Below are positions 44,237 to 52,440 of a stretch of DNA of 64,000 bases, piece after piece. The first letter of the stretch is position 1. Each line of letters starts with the position of its first letter. Below the pieces are notes generated by a model. That model ran no database searches. It was not told where the DNA came from and saw nothing but the letters and a program-made list of their open reading frames with translations. The DNA comes from Palsa-504 sp963847965. GTDB lineage: Bacteria; Actinomycetota; Actinomycetes; Streptosporangiales; Streptosporangiaceae. A program made the position numbers and the translations under genes. Where the stretch lies: the NCBI GenBank assembly GCA_963847965.1, contig CAWKCG010000028.1:1-64000 (forward strand), written 5' to 3'.

Positions 44237-45142
44237 TTACGGGGTGACTATGGTGCCGGCCGTGCGGTTGAGCAGCGCCTGCGCGGCGTCGAGGCGGCCG
44301 ATGGCCGCCATCTTGCCGGTCGCCTCCACGAACCGGCAGGCGGCCTCCACCTTCGGGCCCATCGAGCCGGCCGGGAACGAGCGCGCCCGCAGCTGTCCGG
44401 GCGTGGCCTGACGGATGGGACGGGCGTCCGGGGTGCCGAAGCCGTCGATCACGGCGTCGACGTCGGTCAGTAGCAGCAGGGCGTCGGCGTCCACGACGCG
44501 GGCCAGCAAGGCTGCGGTCAGGTCCTTGTCCACGACGGCTTCGACGCCGCGCAGCGCGCCCGAGGCATCGGCCACTACGGGGATGCCGCCACCGCCCGCG
44601 CACACCACCAGCGCGCCGCTGTCCATCAGCATCCGGATAAGCGGCAGCTCGATCAGCTCAACCGGCTCCGGGGACGGCACGACCCGGCGCCAGGCGGCGC
44701 CGTCGCGGCGCACCTCCCAGCCGCGCCGGGCGGCCAGGTCCAGCGCTTGCTTCTCCTGGTAGACCGGGCCGACGAACTTGGTGGGCTTGGCGAAGGCGGG
44801 ATCGTCCGGGTCGACCCTCGTCTGGCCGACCAGGCAGCCGGCGAGCTTGCCAGTCGCAGCACCGTGCAGCGCCCGGACCAGCCAGTACCCGATCATCCCC
44901 TGGGTCTGCGCGCCGAGCACGTCCAGCGAGTACGGGCAGCTCAGCGCGGGGTCACTCGCGCTCTCCAGGGCCAGCATGCCGACCTGCGGCCCGTTGCCGT
45001 GGGTCACGATCAGGTCCTGGGCCCGGGCGAGCGGCGCGAGCGCGTCGGCCGCCTGCTGGACGTGGTGTTCCTGGATGTCCTCGTCGGGCTTCTCCCCGCG
45101 CTCGAGCAGGGCGTTGCCGCCCAGCGCCGCGACTACTCTCAT
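44237..45142 (-). CDS. arcC: Carbamate kinase
   Basis: 301 residues. ALGGNAL, THGNGPQVGML, CAGGGGIPV and KDLTAALLA match carbamate kinase. It makes ATP and releases CO2 and ammonia from carbamoyl phosphate, the last step of the arginine deiminase route. The start overlaps the arcB stop by 4 nt. It is the last gene of the antiporter-arcA-arcB-arcC operon. Its 3' end has been copied to 42172-42402. Confidence 0.95.
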   Translation of the reverse strand: MRVVAALGGNALLERGEKPDEDIQEHHVQQAADALAPLARAQDLIVTHGNGPQVGMLALESASDPALSCPYSLDVLGAQTQGMIGYWLVRALHGAATGKLAGCLVGQTRVDPDDPAFAKPTKFVGPVYQEKQALDLAARRGWEVRRDGAAWRRVVPSPEPVELIELPLIRMLMDSGALVVCAGGGGIPVVADASGALRGVEAVVDKDLTAALLARVVDADALLLLTDVDAVIDGFGTPDARPIRQATPGQLRARSFPAGSMGPKVEAACRFVEATGKMAAIGRLDAAQALLNRTAGTIVTP

Positions 45143-46140
45143 GACCCGTCGCCGAGTGTGGCCAGCATGAGGGCCTTGATCGTGTGCATGCGGTTCTCCG
45201 CCTCGTCGAACACCACGGATGCAGGCGACTCGAATACCTCATCGGTGACTTCCAGGGCGTCCAGCCCGCGCTTGGCGTAGATCTTCTGGCCGATTTCGGT
45301 GTCCCGGTTGTGCAGGGCGGGCAGGCAGTGCATGAACTTGACCGCCGGATTGCCGGTGGCCTTCAGCACGGCGGAGTTCACCTGATACGGGAGAAGCTGG
45401 TCGATCCTGATGTCCCACTGGTCTTCTGGCTCGCCCAGGGACAGCCAGACGTCGGTGTAGACGAAGTCCACCCCGGCCACGCCCGCGTCGACGTCCGCGG
45501 TCACCATCAGCCTGGCCTGCGATCCGGCCGCCAGGCCCGCCGCGATGCCGCGCACCGCCGCCGACGGCTGCAGCGCCGCCGGGGCGCAGATGCGGGCGTC
45601 CATGCCGAGCGTGGCCCCGGTGACCAGCAGCGAGTTTGCCGTGTTGTTCCGGCCGTCGCCCAGGTAGCAGAAGGCCACTTCCGCCAGTGGCTTGGTGGAA
45701 TGGTCGCTCATGGTCAAGATGTCGGCCAGCATCTGGGTCGGGTGCCAGGTGTCGGTGAGCCCGTTCCAGACCGGCACCCCGGCGAACTCGCCGAGGATCT
45801 CGATGGATTGCTGGGTGAATCCGCGGTACTCGATGCCGTCGAACATGCGGCCGAGCACGCGGGCGGTGTCCTTCACCGACTCCTTGTAGCCCAGCTGGGA
45901 TTCCCCGGGGCCGAGGTACGTGACGTGCCCGCCCTCGTCGTGGGCGGCGACCTCGAATGCGGACCGGGTCCTCGTGGAGGTCTTCTCGAAGATCAGGGCG
46001 ATGTTGCGGCCGGCCAGCCGCCGGCCGGTCACCCCGCGACGCTTGTCAGCCCGCAGCTTTCTGCTCAGGTCGACCAGATAGAGGAACTCTTCGGCGTTGA
46101 GATCGGTTTCCTTCAGCAGGCTGCGCCCGTGCAGGTCCAT
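45139..46140 (-). CDS. arcB: Ornithine carbamoyltransferase, catabolic
   Basis: 333 residues, GAGGAG 6 nt before ATG 46140. STRTRSAFEVAA binds carbamoyl phosphate, HPTQMLAD follows, and HCLPALHN provides the catalytic Cys. In this operon it works in the phosphorolytic direction on citrulline, making ornithine and carbamoyl phosphate. The 19-nt spacing to arcA supports co-transcription. Confidence 0.96.
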   Translation of the reverse strand: MDLHGRSLLKETDLNAEEFLYLVDLSRKLRADKRRGVTGRRLAGRNIALIFEKTSTRTRSAFEVAAHDEGGHVTYLGPGESQLGYKESVKDTARVLGRMFDGIEYRGFTQQSIEILGEFAGVPVWNGLTDTWHPTQMLADILTMSDHSTKPLAEVAFCYLGDGRNNTANSLLVTGATLGMDARICAPAALQPSAAVRGIAAGLAAGSQARLMVTADVDAGVAGVDFVYTDVWLSLGEPEDQWDIRIDQLLPYQVNSAVLKATGNPAVKFMHCLPALHNRDTEIGQKIYAKRGLDALEVTDEVFESPASVVFDEAENRMHTIKALMLATLGDGS

Positions 46141-46159
46141 CAGATGCTCCTCGCGTTCA

Positions 46160-47380
46160 CTAGGCGGGATCGCGCTCGATCGGGCAGGTCATGCAGCGCG
46201 GGCCGCCGCGGCCGCGGCCGAGTTCGCTGCCGGGCACCTCGATCACCTCGATGCCGTGCTTGCGCAGCATGGTATTGGTGGTGTTGTTACGGTCGTAGCC
46301 GAGGATCACGCCGGGGGCAACCGCCAGGTAGTTGGTCCCGTCGTCCCACTGCTCCCGTTCGGCGGCCCGGATGTCCTCGTCGGTGACCAGCACGGTGACC
46401 GCGTCGACGCCCAGCGCCTCCGCGAGAGCGTCCCACAGGCTGTGGTTGCGTGTGACCTTCAGGTCTGCCTCGGAGTCGTCGCGGGTGATGGTCCACGATC
46501 GCCAATGGCGGTCGATGTAGGGGTAGAGCACGAAGGTCGCGCGGTCGATCATGGTCATCAGCGTGTCGAGGTGCATGGTCGCGTGCGACTTGGGGATCTC
46601 GACGGTGATGACGGTCTGGGCTTGCCCGTTGTCGAACAGGGCGCGGGAGAGGATTTCCACCGCCATCGGCGTGGTCCGCTCCCCCATGCCGATCAGGACC
46701 GTGCCGTGGCCTAGGACGTGCACGTCGCCGCCCTCCACGCTGGCCGGCAGGTGACTGGCGTCGTCGTCGCCGTAGTAGGCGATGAAGTCGCCGCCGGCGA
46801 ACATGGGGTGGTAGTCGTACACGGCGCGGATGTGCAGGTGCTCCCGCTGCCGGGCGGGCTTGGCCATCGGGTTCATCGAGACCCCGCCGTAAACCCAGGC
46901 GGAGTTATCCCTGGTGAACAGGTGGTTGGGCAGCGGGGGAAGCAGGAAGTCATCGGCCGCCAGCATCTCCCATTTCAGGCTCTTGGCCCGCAGCGACCGC
47001 AGGTCGGCCTTGAGCAGCCCGCCGATCAGGTACTCGGCCAGCCGTGGCCCGTCCAGGCCCTCGAACAGCTCGCGGAGCGGGCCGGCGAGCGTCGGGCCGC
47101 AGATCTCCGGGGTGCACATCCGGTCAAGCACGAACGCCCGGCCCTCGGGCAGCTCCATCGTCTCGCCCAGCAGCTGCCCGAAGTAGTGCACCTGCACGCC
47201 GTGGTCGCGGAGGATCTCGGCGAACACGTCGTGTTCTTCCTTGGCCTTGCTCGCCCACAGCACGTCGTCGAACAGCAGGTCGCCGATGTTCTGCGGGGTG
47301 AGCCGGGACAGCTCCAGGCCGGGCCGGTGAATGATGGCCTGCCGCAGCTGGCCGACCTCTGATTGCACGTTGAACGTCAT
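46160..47380 (-). CDS. arcA: Arginine deiminase
   Basis: 406 residues, GGAGGG 6 nt before ATG 47380. FTRDNSAWVYGG, EGGDVHVLG, HLDTLMTMID and the C-terminal GPRCMTCP with the nucleophile Cys are all present. It turns arginine into citrulline and ammonia. Its start overlaps the antiporter stop (ATGA). Confidence 0.96.
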   Translation of the reverse strand: MTFNVQSEVGQLRQAIIHRPGLELSRLTPQNIGDLLFDDVLWASKAKEEHDVFAEILRDHGVQVHYFGQLLGETMELPEGRAFVLDRMCTPEICGPTLAGPLRELFEGLDGPRLAEYLIGGLLKADLRSLRAKSLKWEMLAADDFLLPPLPNHLFTRDNSAWVYGGVSMNPMAKPARQREHLHIRAVYDYHPMFAGGDFIAYYGDDDASHLPASVEGGDVHVLGHGTVLIGMGERTTPMAVEILSRALFDNGQAQTVITVEIPKSHATMHLDTLMTMIDRATFVLYPYIDRHWRSWTITRDDSEADLKVTRNHSLWDALAEALGVDAVTVLVTDEDIRAAEREQWDDGTNYLAVAPGVILGYDRNNTTNTMLRKHGIEVIEVPGSELGRGRGGPRCMTCPIERDPA

Positions 47381-48828
47381 GACTGTCCCTCCGAGTTCTC
47401 GTTACCGCTCGCCGGAAGGTCCACCGGCGCCGGGGCCTGACCAGTGTTTTCTTCGTGGGCCTTGATGAAGGCGAAGAGGATGACCCCGACCAGGACAACG
47501 ACCATGGCCTGGTACACCGCCGAATACCCGGCCGCGAACGCGACCCACAGCGAGAACAGCGCCGCCGAGATGCTGATCGACAGGTCCCGCGCCAGCAGCC
47601 AGCGCTGCACCGGCCGGCGCCGGGACACCAGGTAGGTGAGCTGGGCGCAGGCCGAGAACAGGTACGGGATGGCCACGGTGACGACGGTCAGGTCGACCAG
47701 GTAGGTGAACACCGTCAGCCCCGAGCTGGTCGTGTACCGCCACAGCATCAGCAGCGAAGGCAGCGCCGCCGCGACCACGACGCCGAACCAGGCGGTCCCC
47801 CTGCGGTCGGTCCAGGCGAACGGCCGCGGGAACAGGCCGTCGTTGGCCGGGGCCCGTGACACCTCGGCGGTGACCAGGGTCCAGCCGATGAGGGCCCCGA
47901 ACCCGGAGGTCGCGGCCAGCGCGGCGACCAGCTTCCCGGCCCAGGTGCCGTGAGGGAAGATCGTCTGGAAGGCGTTGACGAACGGCGCGCCGTTGTTCAC
48001 CAGCGCGTGGTGGGAGACCAGGCCCATGACCGCGGCCGACACCGCCAGGTACACGATCGCCGCGGCGCCGGTGCCGAGCAGCGAGGCGCGGCCGACGTTC
48101 CGGCGCGGGTCCTTCACCCGCTTGGCGGTGATGGCCGCCGTTTCCACGCCGATGAACGAGAACAGCGCCACTCCGGCGGCGATCCCGATCGCCGAGTACA
48201 GGCTGCCGCCCGAGGCGTTGAACGGGCCGAAGTTAGCCTTGGTGACAAAGAACCAGCCGACCACGCCGACGAACAGCAGCGGCAGGTACTTCAGCACCAC
48301 GGTGATGTTCTGGAGCCAGGCCGTATCCCTGATGCCGGCCAGGTTTATCGCCGCCGGGATCCACAGCCCGATCAGGGCGATCCCCCAGTTCCCCAGGCCC
48401 GACGGCTTGATACCGAACAGCGCGTCGACGTAGAACACCCAGGACGAGACGATGGCCGCGTTGCCCGCCCACGCCTGCACCCAGTAGCACCAGCCGGTCA
48501 GGTACCCGGCGAAGTCACCGAACTCGTGCCGGGCGTACGCGTAGAGCCCGCCGTCGGAGTTCGGGACCCGCCTGGTCAGCTGGCCGAACAGCACCGCCAG
48601 CACCAGCGCGCCCACGGCGATCACCGCGAGCACGACCAGCGAGCTGGTGCCCGCGCCCGCGAGCACTCCCGGCATCGTGAATACCCCGGCCCCGATGACG
48701 GTGCCGATGACCAGCCCGGTCGCCGACGTCAGGCCCAGCGCGCCGGCCTTTTGCTGGTCCTTGGCTGACGTCGGCTCCGGTTCGCCATGCAGCCCACCCG
48801 GCGGTTGGGAGCTGACTGCACTGGACAT
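47377..48828 (-). CDS. arcD: APC-family amino acid permease, probable arginine/ornithine antiporter
   Basis: 483 residues from ATG 48828, with GGAGGAGGAAG upstream (an earlier ATG at 48876 is less likely). About 12-13 membrane helices. The first helix has GLVIGTVIGAGVFTMPG, the broken-helix motif of the APC/ArcD-like basic amino acid antiporters. FSFIGVETAAITAKRVKDPRRNVGRAS is the helix 6 region. As first gene of the arc operon it should exchange arginine for ornithine. Motif 1 lies 85 nt upstream. Confidence 0.9.
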   Translation of the reverse strand: MSSAVSSQPPGGLHGEPEPTSAKDQQKAGALGLTSATGLVIGTVIGAGVFTMPGVLAGAGTSSLVVLAVIAVGALVLAVLFGQLTRRVPNSDGGLYAYARHEFGDFAGYLTGWCYWVQAWAGNAAIVSSWVFYVDALFGIKPSGLGNWGIALIGLWIPAAINLAGIRDTAWLQNITVVLKYLPLLFVGVVGWFFVTKANFGPFNASGGSLYSAIGIAAGVALFSFIGVETAAITAKRVKDPRRNVGRASLLGTGAAAIVYLAVSAAVMGLVSHHALVNNGAPFVNAFQTIFPHGTWAGKLVAALAATSGFGALIGWTLVTAEVSRAPANDGLFPRPFAWTDRRGTAWFGVVVAAALPSLLMLWRYTTSSGLTVFTYLVDLTVVTVAIPYLFSACAQLTYLVSRRRPVQRWLLARDLSISISAALFSLWVAFAAGYSAVYQAMVVVLVGVILFAFIKAHEENTGQAPAPVDLPASGNENSEGQS

Positions 48829-48913
48829 GGCTTCCTCCTCCCGGGGCGGCCGCCGGGTCGTCCCGCACTGCGCCAAGGTTGGTTACGAATCCACGGTCCT
48901 GCCTCGAGCGGCC

Positions 48914-48936
48914 CTTCGCACCCGGGAAGACCCTGG
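48914..48936 (-). promoter_or_regulatory. Motif 1 copy upstream of the arginine deiminase operon
   Basis: Read toward the operon: CCAGGG, spacer TCTTC, then CCGGGTGCGAAG. It ends 85 nt before ATG 48828. It differs from the consensus at two positions of the right half. Confidence 0.65.
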
Positions 48937-49019
48937 CCGGAACCCCGGCTCTGCGTTAGGCAGCCCCGGTCTAGCGGTGCGCCCATCACCACCCACGTTC
49001 GCAGGGCCGCGGATATGGG

Positions 49020-49436
49020 TCAGCTGTTTCGCGGGTCGTCCTGCGGGTCAAGGTACTCCATGCCCAGTGGGCCGATCGCCGTCACCTGGGTGACGTACTC
49101 GCCGGATCTGGCCCAGTGGAAGTGCGGGGTGCCGCCGGGCAGGACGACGGCGGCACCGGGCGGATAGGCCTCTAGCTTGTCGCCGTCGAACTGCTCGCCC
49201 CTGCCGATGTAGAAAACACCGGAGATGACCGTGTAGACACGATCCTCCGGATGCCGGTGCGGCATCAGCTTGACGCCGGAGGGCACCTTCACCCTGATCG
49301 TGTAGGGCCCGGGCTCGGTAGGCTGGCCGACCACGACCGCGAGGCGGGCCGACGGCGGGAAAGCGGGGAAAGGCCGCCAGTCGACGTCCTCGGGCAGGAC
49401 CGACCTGAAGACGTCCTGGCCTGGCTGGTGGGTCAT
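49020..49436 (-). CDS. Cupin-domain protein
   Basis: 138 residues from ATG 49436, with AGGAGG 6 nt upstream. PHRHPEDRVYTVISGVFYIG is the first cupin motif with its His pair and Glu-like acidic residue, and PGGTPHFHWA the second with His, so a metal site is likely. It is a single-domain cytoplasmic cupin of the ChrR/quercetinase-like group; the substrate is unknown. It lies between the arc operon and a LuxR gene. Confidence 0.82.
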   Translation of the reverse strand: MTHQPGQDVFRSVLPEDVDWRPFPAFPPSARLAVVVGQPTEPGPYTIRVKVPSGVKLMPHRHPEDRVYTVISGVFYIGRGEQFDGDKLEAYPPGAAVVLPGGTPHFHWARSGEYVTQVTAIGPLGMEYLDPQDDPRNS

Positions 49437-49729
49437 CGGTGAACCTCCTGACACGGTGCCTAGCTTTCCTGGCGCCACTGCACACCACTGTCTCGCTGCG
49501 GCACGGTGGACCTGGGCGGGCTGGCCGCGGCTGGGTAATTCGGTCAGCGGCCGGCTGGTCCGCGGCGCTTCCACTGTCGCGCCTCTGCCGCCCGCTCGCG
49601 CCCGTAATACCCCGGCTGAATACGCCGGTCAACTCTCGGGAGCCAGGGCGGCCGCTCTGGTTGGACGTGAGCATTGACCTGTACCCGGGGCCAGGACCCG
49701 GGATTCGGAGCCAGGGCCAGGGGTACGGG

Positions 49730-49753
49730 CCGGGGGCCTTCACGGGCGCGACA
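49730..49753 (+). promoter_or_regulatory. Motif 1 copy upstream of the small LuxR gene
   Basis: CCGGGG, spacer GCCTTC, then ACGGGCGCGACA. It ends 75 nt before the ATG at 49829. The left half has one change from CCAGGG. Confidence 0.6.
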
Positions 49754-49828
49754 GGCCGCGCTCCGTACGAGTGTGGAGCTCTACGGCGCGCGCGCGCCAG
49801 GGACCCCATGGATGAACGAGGTGATGAC

Positions 49829-50380
49829 ATGACCGCAATGATTGATGATTCCTGCTCCAGAGCGCACGGGCATGATGAGCGACCGCTTCGATCTGTCGGA
49901 GAAGGCGCGAGCGGAGATGTCGGCGAAATCTTCGCCGGGCAACTGCTGACCCTGGCCGACCGGTCGGCACCACCCGTTCGCACGCCCCTCCCCGACGGCC
50001 TGGGAGCTCATCGGGTCTGGGTGGCGGCAGCCTTCTTGCTGGGGGCGATCGCCCGCGAGCTGGGCGATCCGCACGCCGGCGAGCGCGCCCTGCGGCCCAG
50101 CGCCGCCGCGGCTCTCACTCACGGCGAGACCAGGGTGCTGCATTACCTGCCGACCAACCTGTCCGCGCGGGAAATCGCCTGCGAGTTGTACCTGTCGGTG
50201 AACACCATCAAGACGCACCAGCGGCACCTGTACCAGAAGCTCGGCGCATCCAGCCGCAGCCAGGCCGTCGAGCGCGCCCGCGCCCTCGGCCTGCTCGCAC
50301 CGTCCTCCCGCCGGCCTTGGCAGATACGAGCCTGGGAGAAACGCCCTCCGCGGCGTCGAGGGTCGGTCGCGGCAGGGTGA
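49829..50380 (+). CDS. Short LuxR-family regulator
   Basis: 183 residues from ATG 49829, chosen for GAGGTG 6 nt upstream over ATG 49808. The C-terminal HTH reads LTHGETRVLHYLPTNLSAREIA, then LYLSVNTIKTHQRHLYQKLGASSRSQAVERARALGLL, a complete GerE/LuxR domain like the end of MalT-type proteins. The first 85 residues show no ATPase, receiver or other domain. It may be a free DNA-binding regulator of the surrounding stress genes, and is itself preceded by motif 1. Confidence 0.85.
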   Translation: MTAMIDDSCSRAHGHDERPLRSVGEGASGDVGEIFAGQLLTLADRSAPPVRTPLPDGLGAHRVWVAAAFLLGAIARELGDPHAGERALRPSAAAALTHGETRVLHYLPTNLSAREIACELYLSVNTIKTHQRHLYQKLGASSRSQAVERARALGLLAPSSRRPWQIRAWEKRPPRRRGSVAAG

Positions 50381-50387
50381 AGAAGCG

Positions 50388-50409
50388 TCACCTGATCGGA
50401 ATGATTTGC
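50388..50409 (+). promoter_or_regulatory. Degenerate motif 2-like element
   Basis: TCACCTGATCGGAATGATTTGC keeps the left arm and the general shape but not the right arm. It lies 8 nt after the LuxR stop. It is probably a decayed copy or a chance match. Confidence 0.25.
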
Positions 50410-50584
50410 CGGCGACGCCCGGGTCACTGCGGGGTGTGCGGAAGGTGCGAGCAGGCCCGGGGCCGGGCGCGCTTGACGACCTCGGCCCGCGAAATCACTC
50501 CAACTTGACGATGCTTTATCACCCACCCCGGCCCCAGGCTGGCGTACAAGGCGGGTACCGGCCCGCACCGTGAGCGGAGGAGCC

Positions 50585-50770
50585 ATGAAACCAAACACCG
50601 CCGACCGCGACGAGCTGCTGGTGCACGACTGGCGCGTGTCGCAGCTCACGAGGCTGGGCGTCCCCGTGCCTCTGGCCGAGATCTACGCCGACCGCATCGA
50701 CTGGCATCAGGTCGCCCGGCTGGTCCAGCGCGGCTGCCCGGCCCGGCTCGCGCTGCGCATCGTCGGCTGA
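50585..50770 (+). CDS. Small conserved protein, paralogue of the one at 39657
   Basis: 61 residues, GGAGGAG 2 nt from ATG 50585. VHDWRVSQLTRLGVPVPLAE, DRIDWHQVARLVQRGCP and LALRIVG match the other copy closely. Function unknown. It lies 14 nt upstream of another small gene in the same direction. Confidence 0.75.
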   Translation: MKPNTADRDELLVHDWRVSQLTRLGVPVPLAEIYADRIDWHQVARLVQRGCPARLALRIVG

Positions 50771-50783
50771 CGGCCGGCGGGAG

Positions 50784-50963
50784 ATGACGATGGAAACGGT
50801 TAGCACCGAGCAGAGCACGAAGAACATGGCCTACGTGCGCAGGCTGCTCAGGCAGAAGGAACCGGGCTTCGCCGCGGCGCTGGAACTGGCCGTGCTCCTC
50901 GCGGAACGGGGGCCAGCCACGCCATGGCTGCCGCGCGACATCAGCGCCGCGGAGCTTTCATGA
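50784..50963 (+). CDS. Small protein of unknown function
   Basis: 59 residues from ATG 50784 with GGCGGGAG upstream. KNMAYVRRLLRQKEPGFAAALELAVLLAERGP is a helical, charged segment. It is not recognised. It overlaps the next frame by 4 nt (ATGA) and follows the 61-residue gene by 13 nt, so the three could be one transcript. Confidence 0.5.
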   Translation: MTMETVSTEQSTKNMAYVRRLLRQKEPGFAAALELAVLLAERGPATPWLPRDISAAELS

Positions 50964-51277
50964 CCAGGCACGGCAGCTTCGCCCGCGGCTTTGCCACCGC
51001 GGACGGCGAACGAATCATGATGGCGGCGCTGACCCGCCAGCAGTTCGCCGAGCTGGTCAAGATCACCAGGCTCGCCCGGACCTTCGCCTTCCTGGAACGT
51101 CTGCTGCGCGCGGACTTCTCATCCACGGACGATCTGCATACCTACCAGGACACCATTGCCGCTCTGCTCGCGCCGTGGTTCGCGCGGCGCACCGTCGCCG
51201 ATCTGACCGCCGCGCTCGCCGACACCTCGGTGGCGTGGGCCCTCCTGCAGGACCTCCGCGATCCACCCAGGCCCTGA
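50960..51277 (+). pseudogene. Family III CoA-transferase fragment
   Basis: 105 residues: RHGSFARGFATADGERIMMAALT, FAFLERLLRADFS, DTIAALLAPWFARRTVADLTAAL match the C-terminal half of CaiB/BaiF-type CoA transferases (2-methylfumaryl-CoA isomerase-like). The N-terminal half with the catalytic Asp is missing, and the end is also short. The ATGA overlap with the preceding small gene may be chance. Confidence 0.7.
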
Positions 51278-51298
51278 CGCCGAGTCTGGAGCGCAGGC

Positions 51299-51589
51299 TC
51301 AGGTGCGGGGGGGCACGGAGCGGGCCATCTTCATCTCCAGATAGCCGCCCAGGAACTGCAACGGCGCAAGCACCAGGAACCACGTGGCCAGCCCGTAGAA
51401 TTTGCGCCGGTCTCGGCTAGTTCCCGCCTGGCGACCGAGGGAGAGCAGAACCAGGCCGAGGGCGAGAGTAAAGCCGCCGGCCGCAAAGCGCACGCTCGCC
51501 ACGGCGCGGAGATGGCGGTACTCCCAGGGCAGCATCGTGCGCCTCATGAGGGACTGCCAGGGAGTGCTGCTGTCATCTGGTGCACCCAT
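51299..51589 (-). CDS. Small two-helix membrane protein
   Basis: 96 residues from ATG 51589, GGAGG 7 nt upstream. MLPWEYRHLRAVASVRFAAG precedes a first helix, and ATWFLVLAPLQFLGGYLEMKMARS holds the second. It looks like a small actinobacterial membrane protein of unknown function. An AT-rich inverted repeat lies 42 nt upstream. Confidence 0.75.
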   Translation of the reverse strand: MGAPDDSSTPWQSLMRRTMLPWEYRHLRAVASVRFAAGGFTLALGLVLLSLGRQAGTSRDRRKFYGLATWFLVLAPLQFLGGYLEMKMARSVPPRT

Positions 51590-51630
51590 CGGGATGCCTC
51601 CTGCCGCCCGTGATGCCGGCCGCCCGGCTT

Positions 51631-51645
51631 ATATCAGATTGATAT
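51631..51645. promoter_or_regulatory. AT-rich inverted repeat, candidate operator
   Basis: ATATCA-GAT-TGATAT is a perfect 6-3-6 inverted repeat in an AT-rich island in an otherwise GC-rich sequence, 41 nt upstream of the small membrane protein gene. A regulator site overlapping a -10 region is the simplest reading. Confidence 0.5.
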
Positions 51646-51688
51646 CATATTAATGGGCGGGCCGTCAAGGCAAGCGAGGGCCACGGAA

Positions 51689-51711
51689 CCAGGGTGTTCA
51701 CGGGTGCGATG
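51689..51711 (+). promoter_or_regulatory. Motif 1 copy upstream of the MEDS-kinase-regulator operon
   Basis: CCAGGG, spacer TGTTC, then ACGGGTGCGATG, the clearest copy. It ends 146 nt before the GTG/ATG start at 51858, further than at the other genes, so the leader may be longer. Confidence 0.65.
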
Positions 51712-51857
51712 GGACGGCCCCCGGAGATGCGCGCCGCGTTCAAGTCGCTGCGCTAGCCGGGCACACCGCGGACGTACCGGGCCAGGCGAACGGTCCGGTC
51801 TATGGCCCGTTCACCTGGACCGGTTATACTGTCGGCGCTTCGCTGCGGAGGTGCGGT

Positions 51858-52436
51858 ATGGTCCTGCGGGCAGACAGCCCTGACCTCGGATTCCAGATCG
51901 GCGACCATGTTTGCGCCTTTTACAACGGCAGCAGCAATTCCCTGGACGATATCGTCGTCGACTATCTCTCCCGGGGCTTGCAGGCCGGTCACAAATGTTT
52001 CTGCATGGTCGATGATCCGTCTTCCGTCCGCGGCCGGATCCCGCGCGAGCTCGTGTCACGGGACGGCATGCTGCACGTCCTCACGGAGGACGAGGCGTAC
52101 ATGCCGGACGGGCATTTCTCCAAGGACACCTTCATCCGCAACATGAAGGCAATGGTCCACGAGGCGTTCGCCGACGGGTACGAGCGCTTCCGGGCGGTCG
52201 GCGACGAGACTTTCATCGTCAGGAACGCGGTCGACATCAAAGAATGGTTCGCCGCCGAATCCGAACTGAACACGATAGTGCCGGACTACCCGCACTTCTT
52301 TTTCTGCCTGTACGACCTCGACCTGTTCGACGGCGACACGGTCATGTACGTGCTCAGGACTCATCCCAGGATCTACGTCAACGGCATAATCATCACCAAC
52401 CCGCACTTCACCCCGGCAGATCAGCTTCCCGGGTAA
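51858..52436 (+). CDS. MEDS-domain (DcmR-type sensory) protein
   Basis: 192 residues, GGAGGTGCGGT upstream of ATG 51858. The MEDS domain (methanogen/methylotroph DcmR sensory domain) is shown by GDHVCAFYNG near residue 15, VDYLSRGLQAGHKCFCMVDD, and the central FSKDTFIRNMKAMVHEAF. It has no kinase or DNA-binding part. It lies 4 nt before a GAF-PAS histidine kinase, so it probably passes a signal to it. Similar proteins sense small organic molecules, or act with anti-sigma systems. Confidence 0.87.
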   Translation: MVLRADSPDLGFQIGDHVCAFYNGSSNSLDDIVVDYLSRGLQAGHKCFCMVDDPSSVRGRIPRELVSRDGMLHVLTEDEAYMPDGHFSKDTFIRNMKAMVHEAFADGYERFRAVGDETFIVRNAVDIKEWFAAESELNTIVPDYPHFFFCLYDLDLFDGDTVMYVLRTHPRIYVNGIIITNPHFTPADQLPG

Positions 52437-52440
52437 CCCA

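Noticed and set aside
49480..49530. Motif 1 copy before the cupin gene
   Set aside because: CCAGGT is followed by sequence that does not match the right half.
50532..50560. Motif 1 copy before the small gene at 50585
   Set aside because: Only CCAGGC resembles the left half and the right half does not fit.
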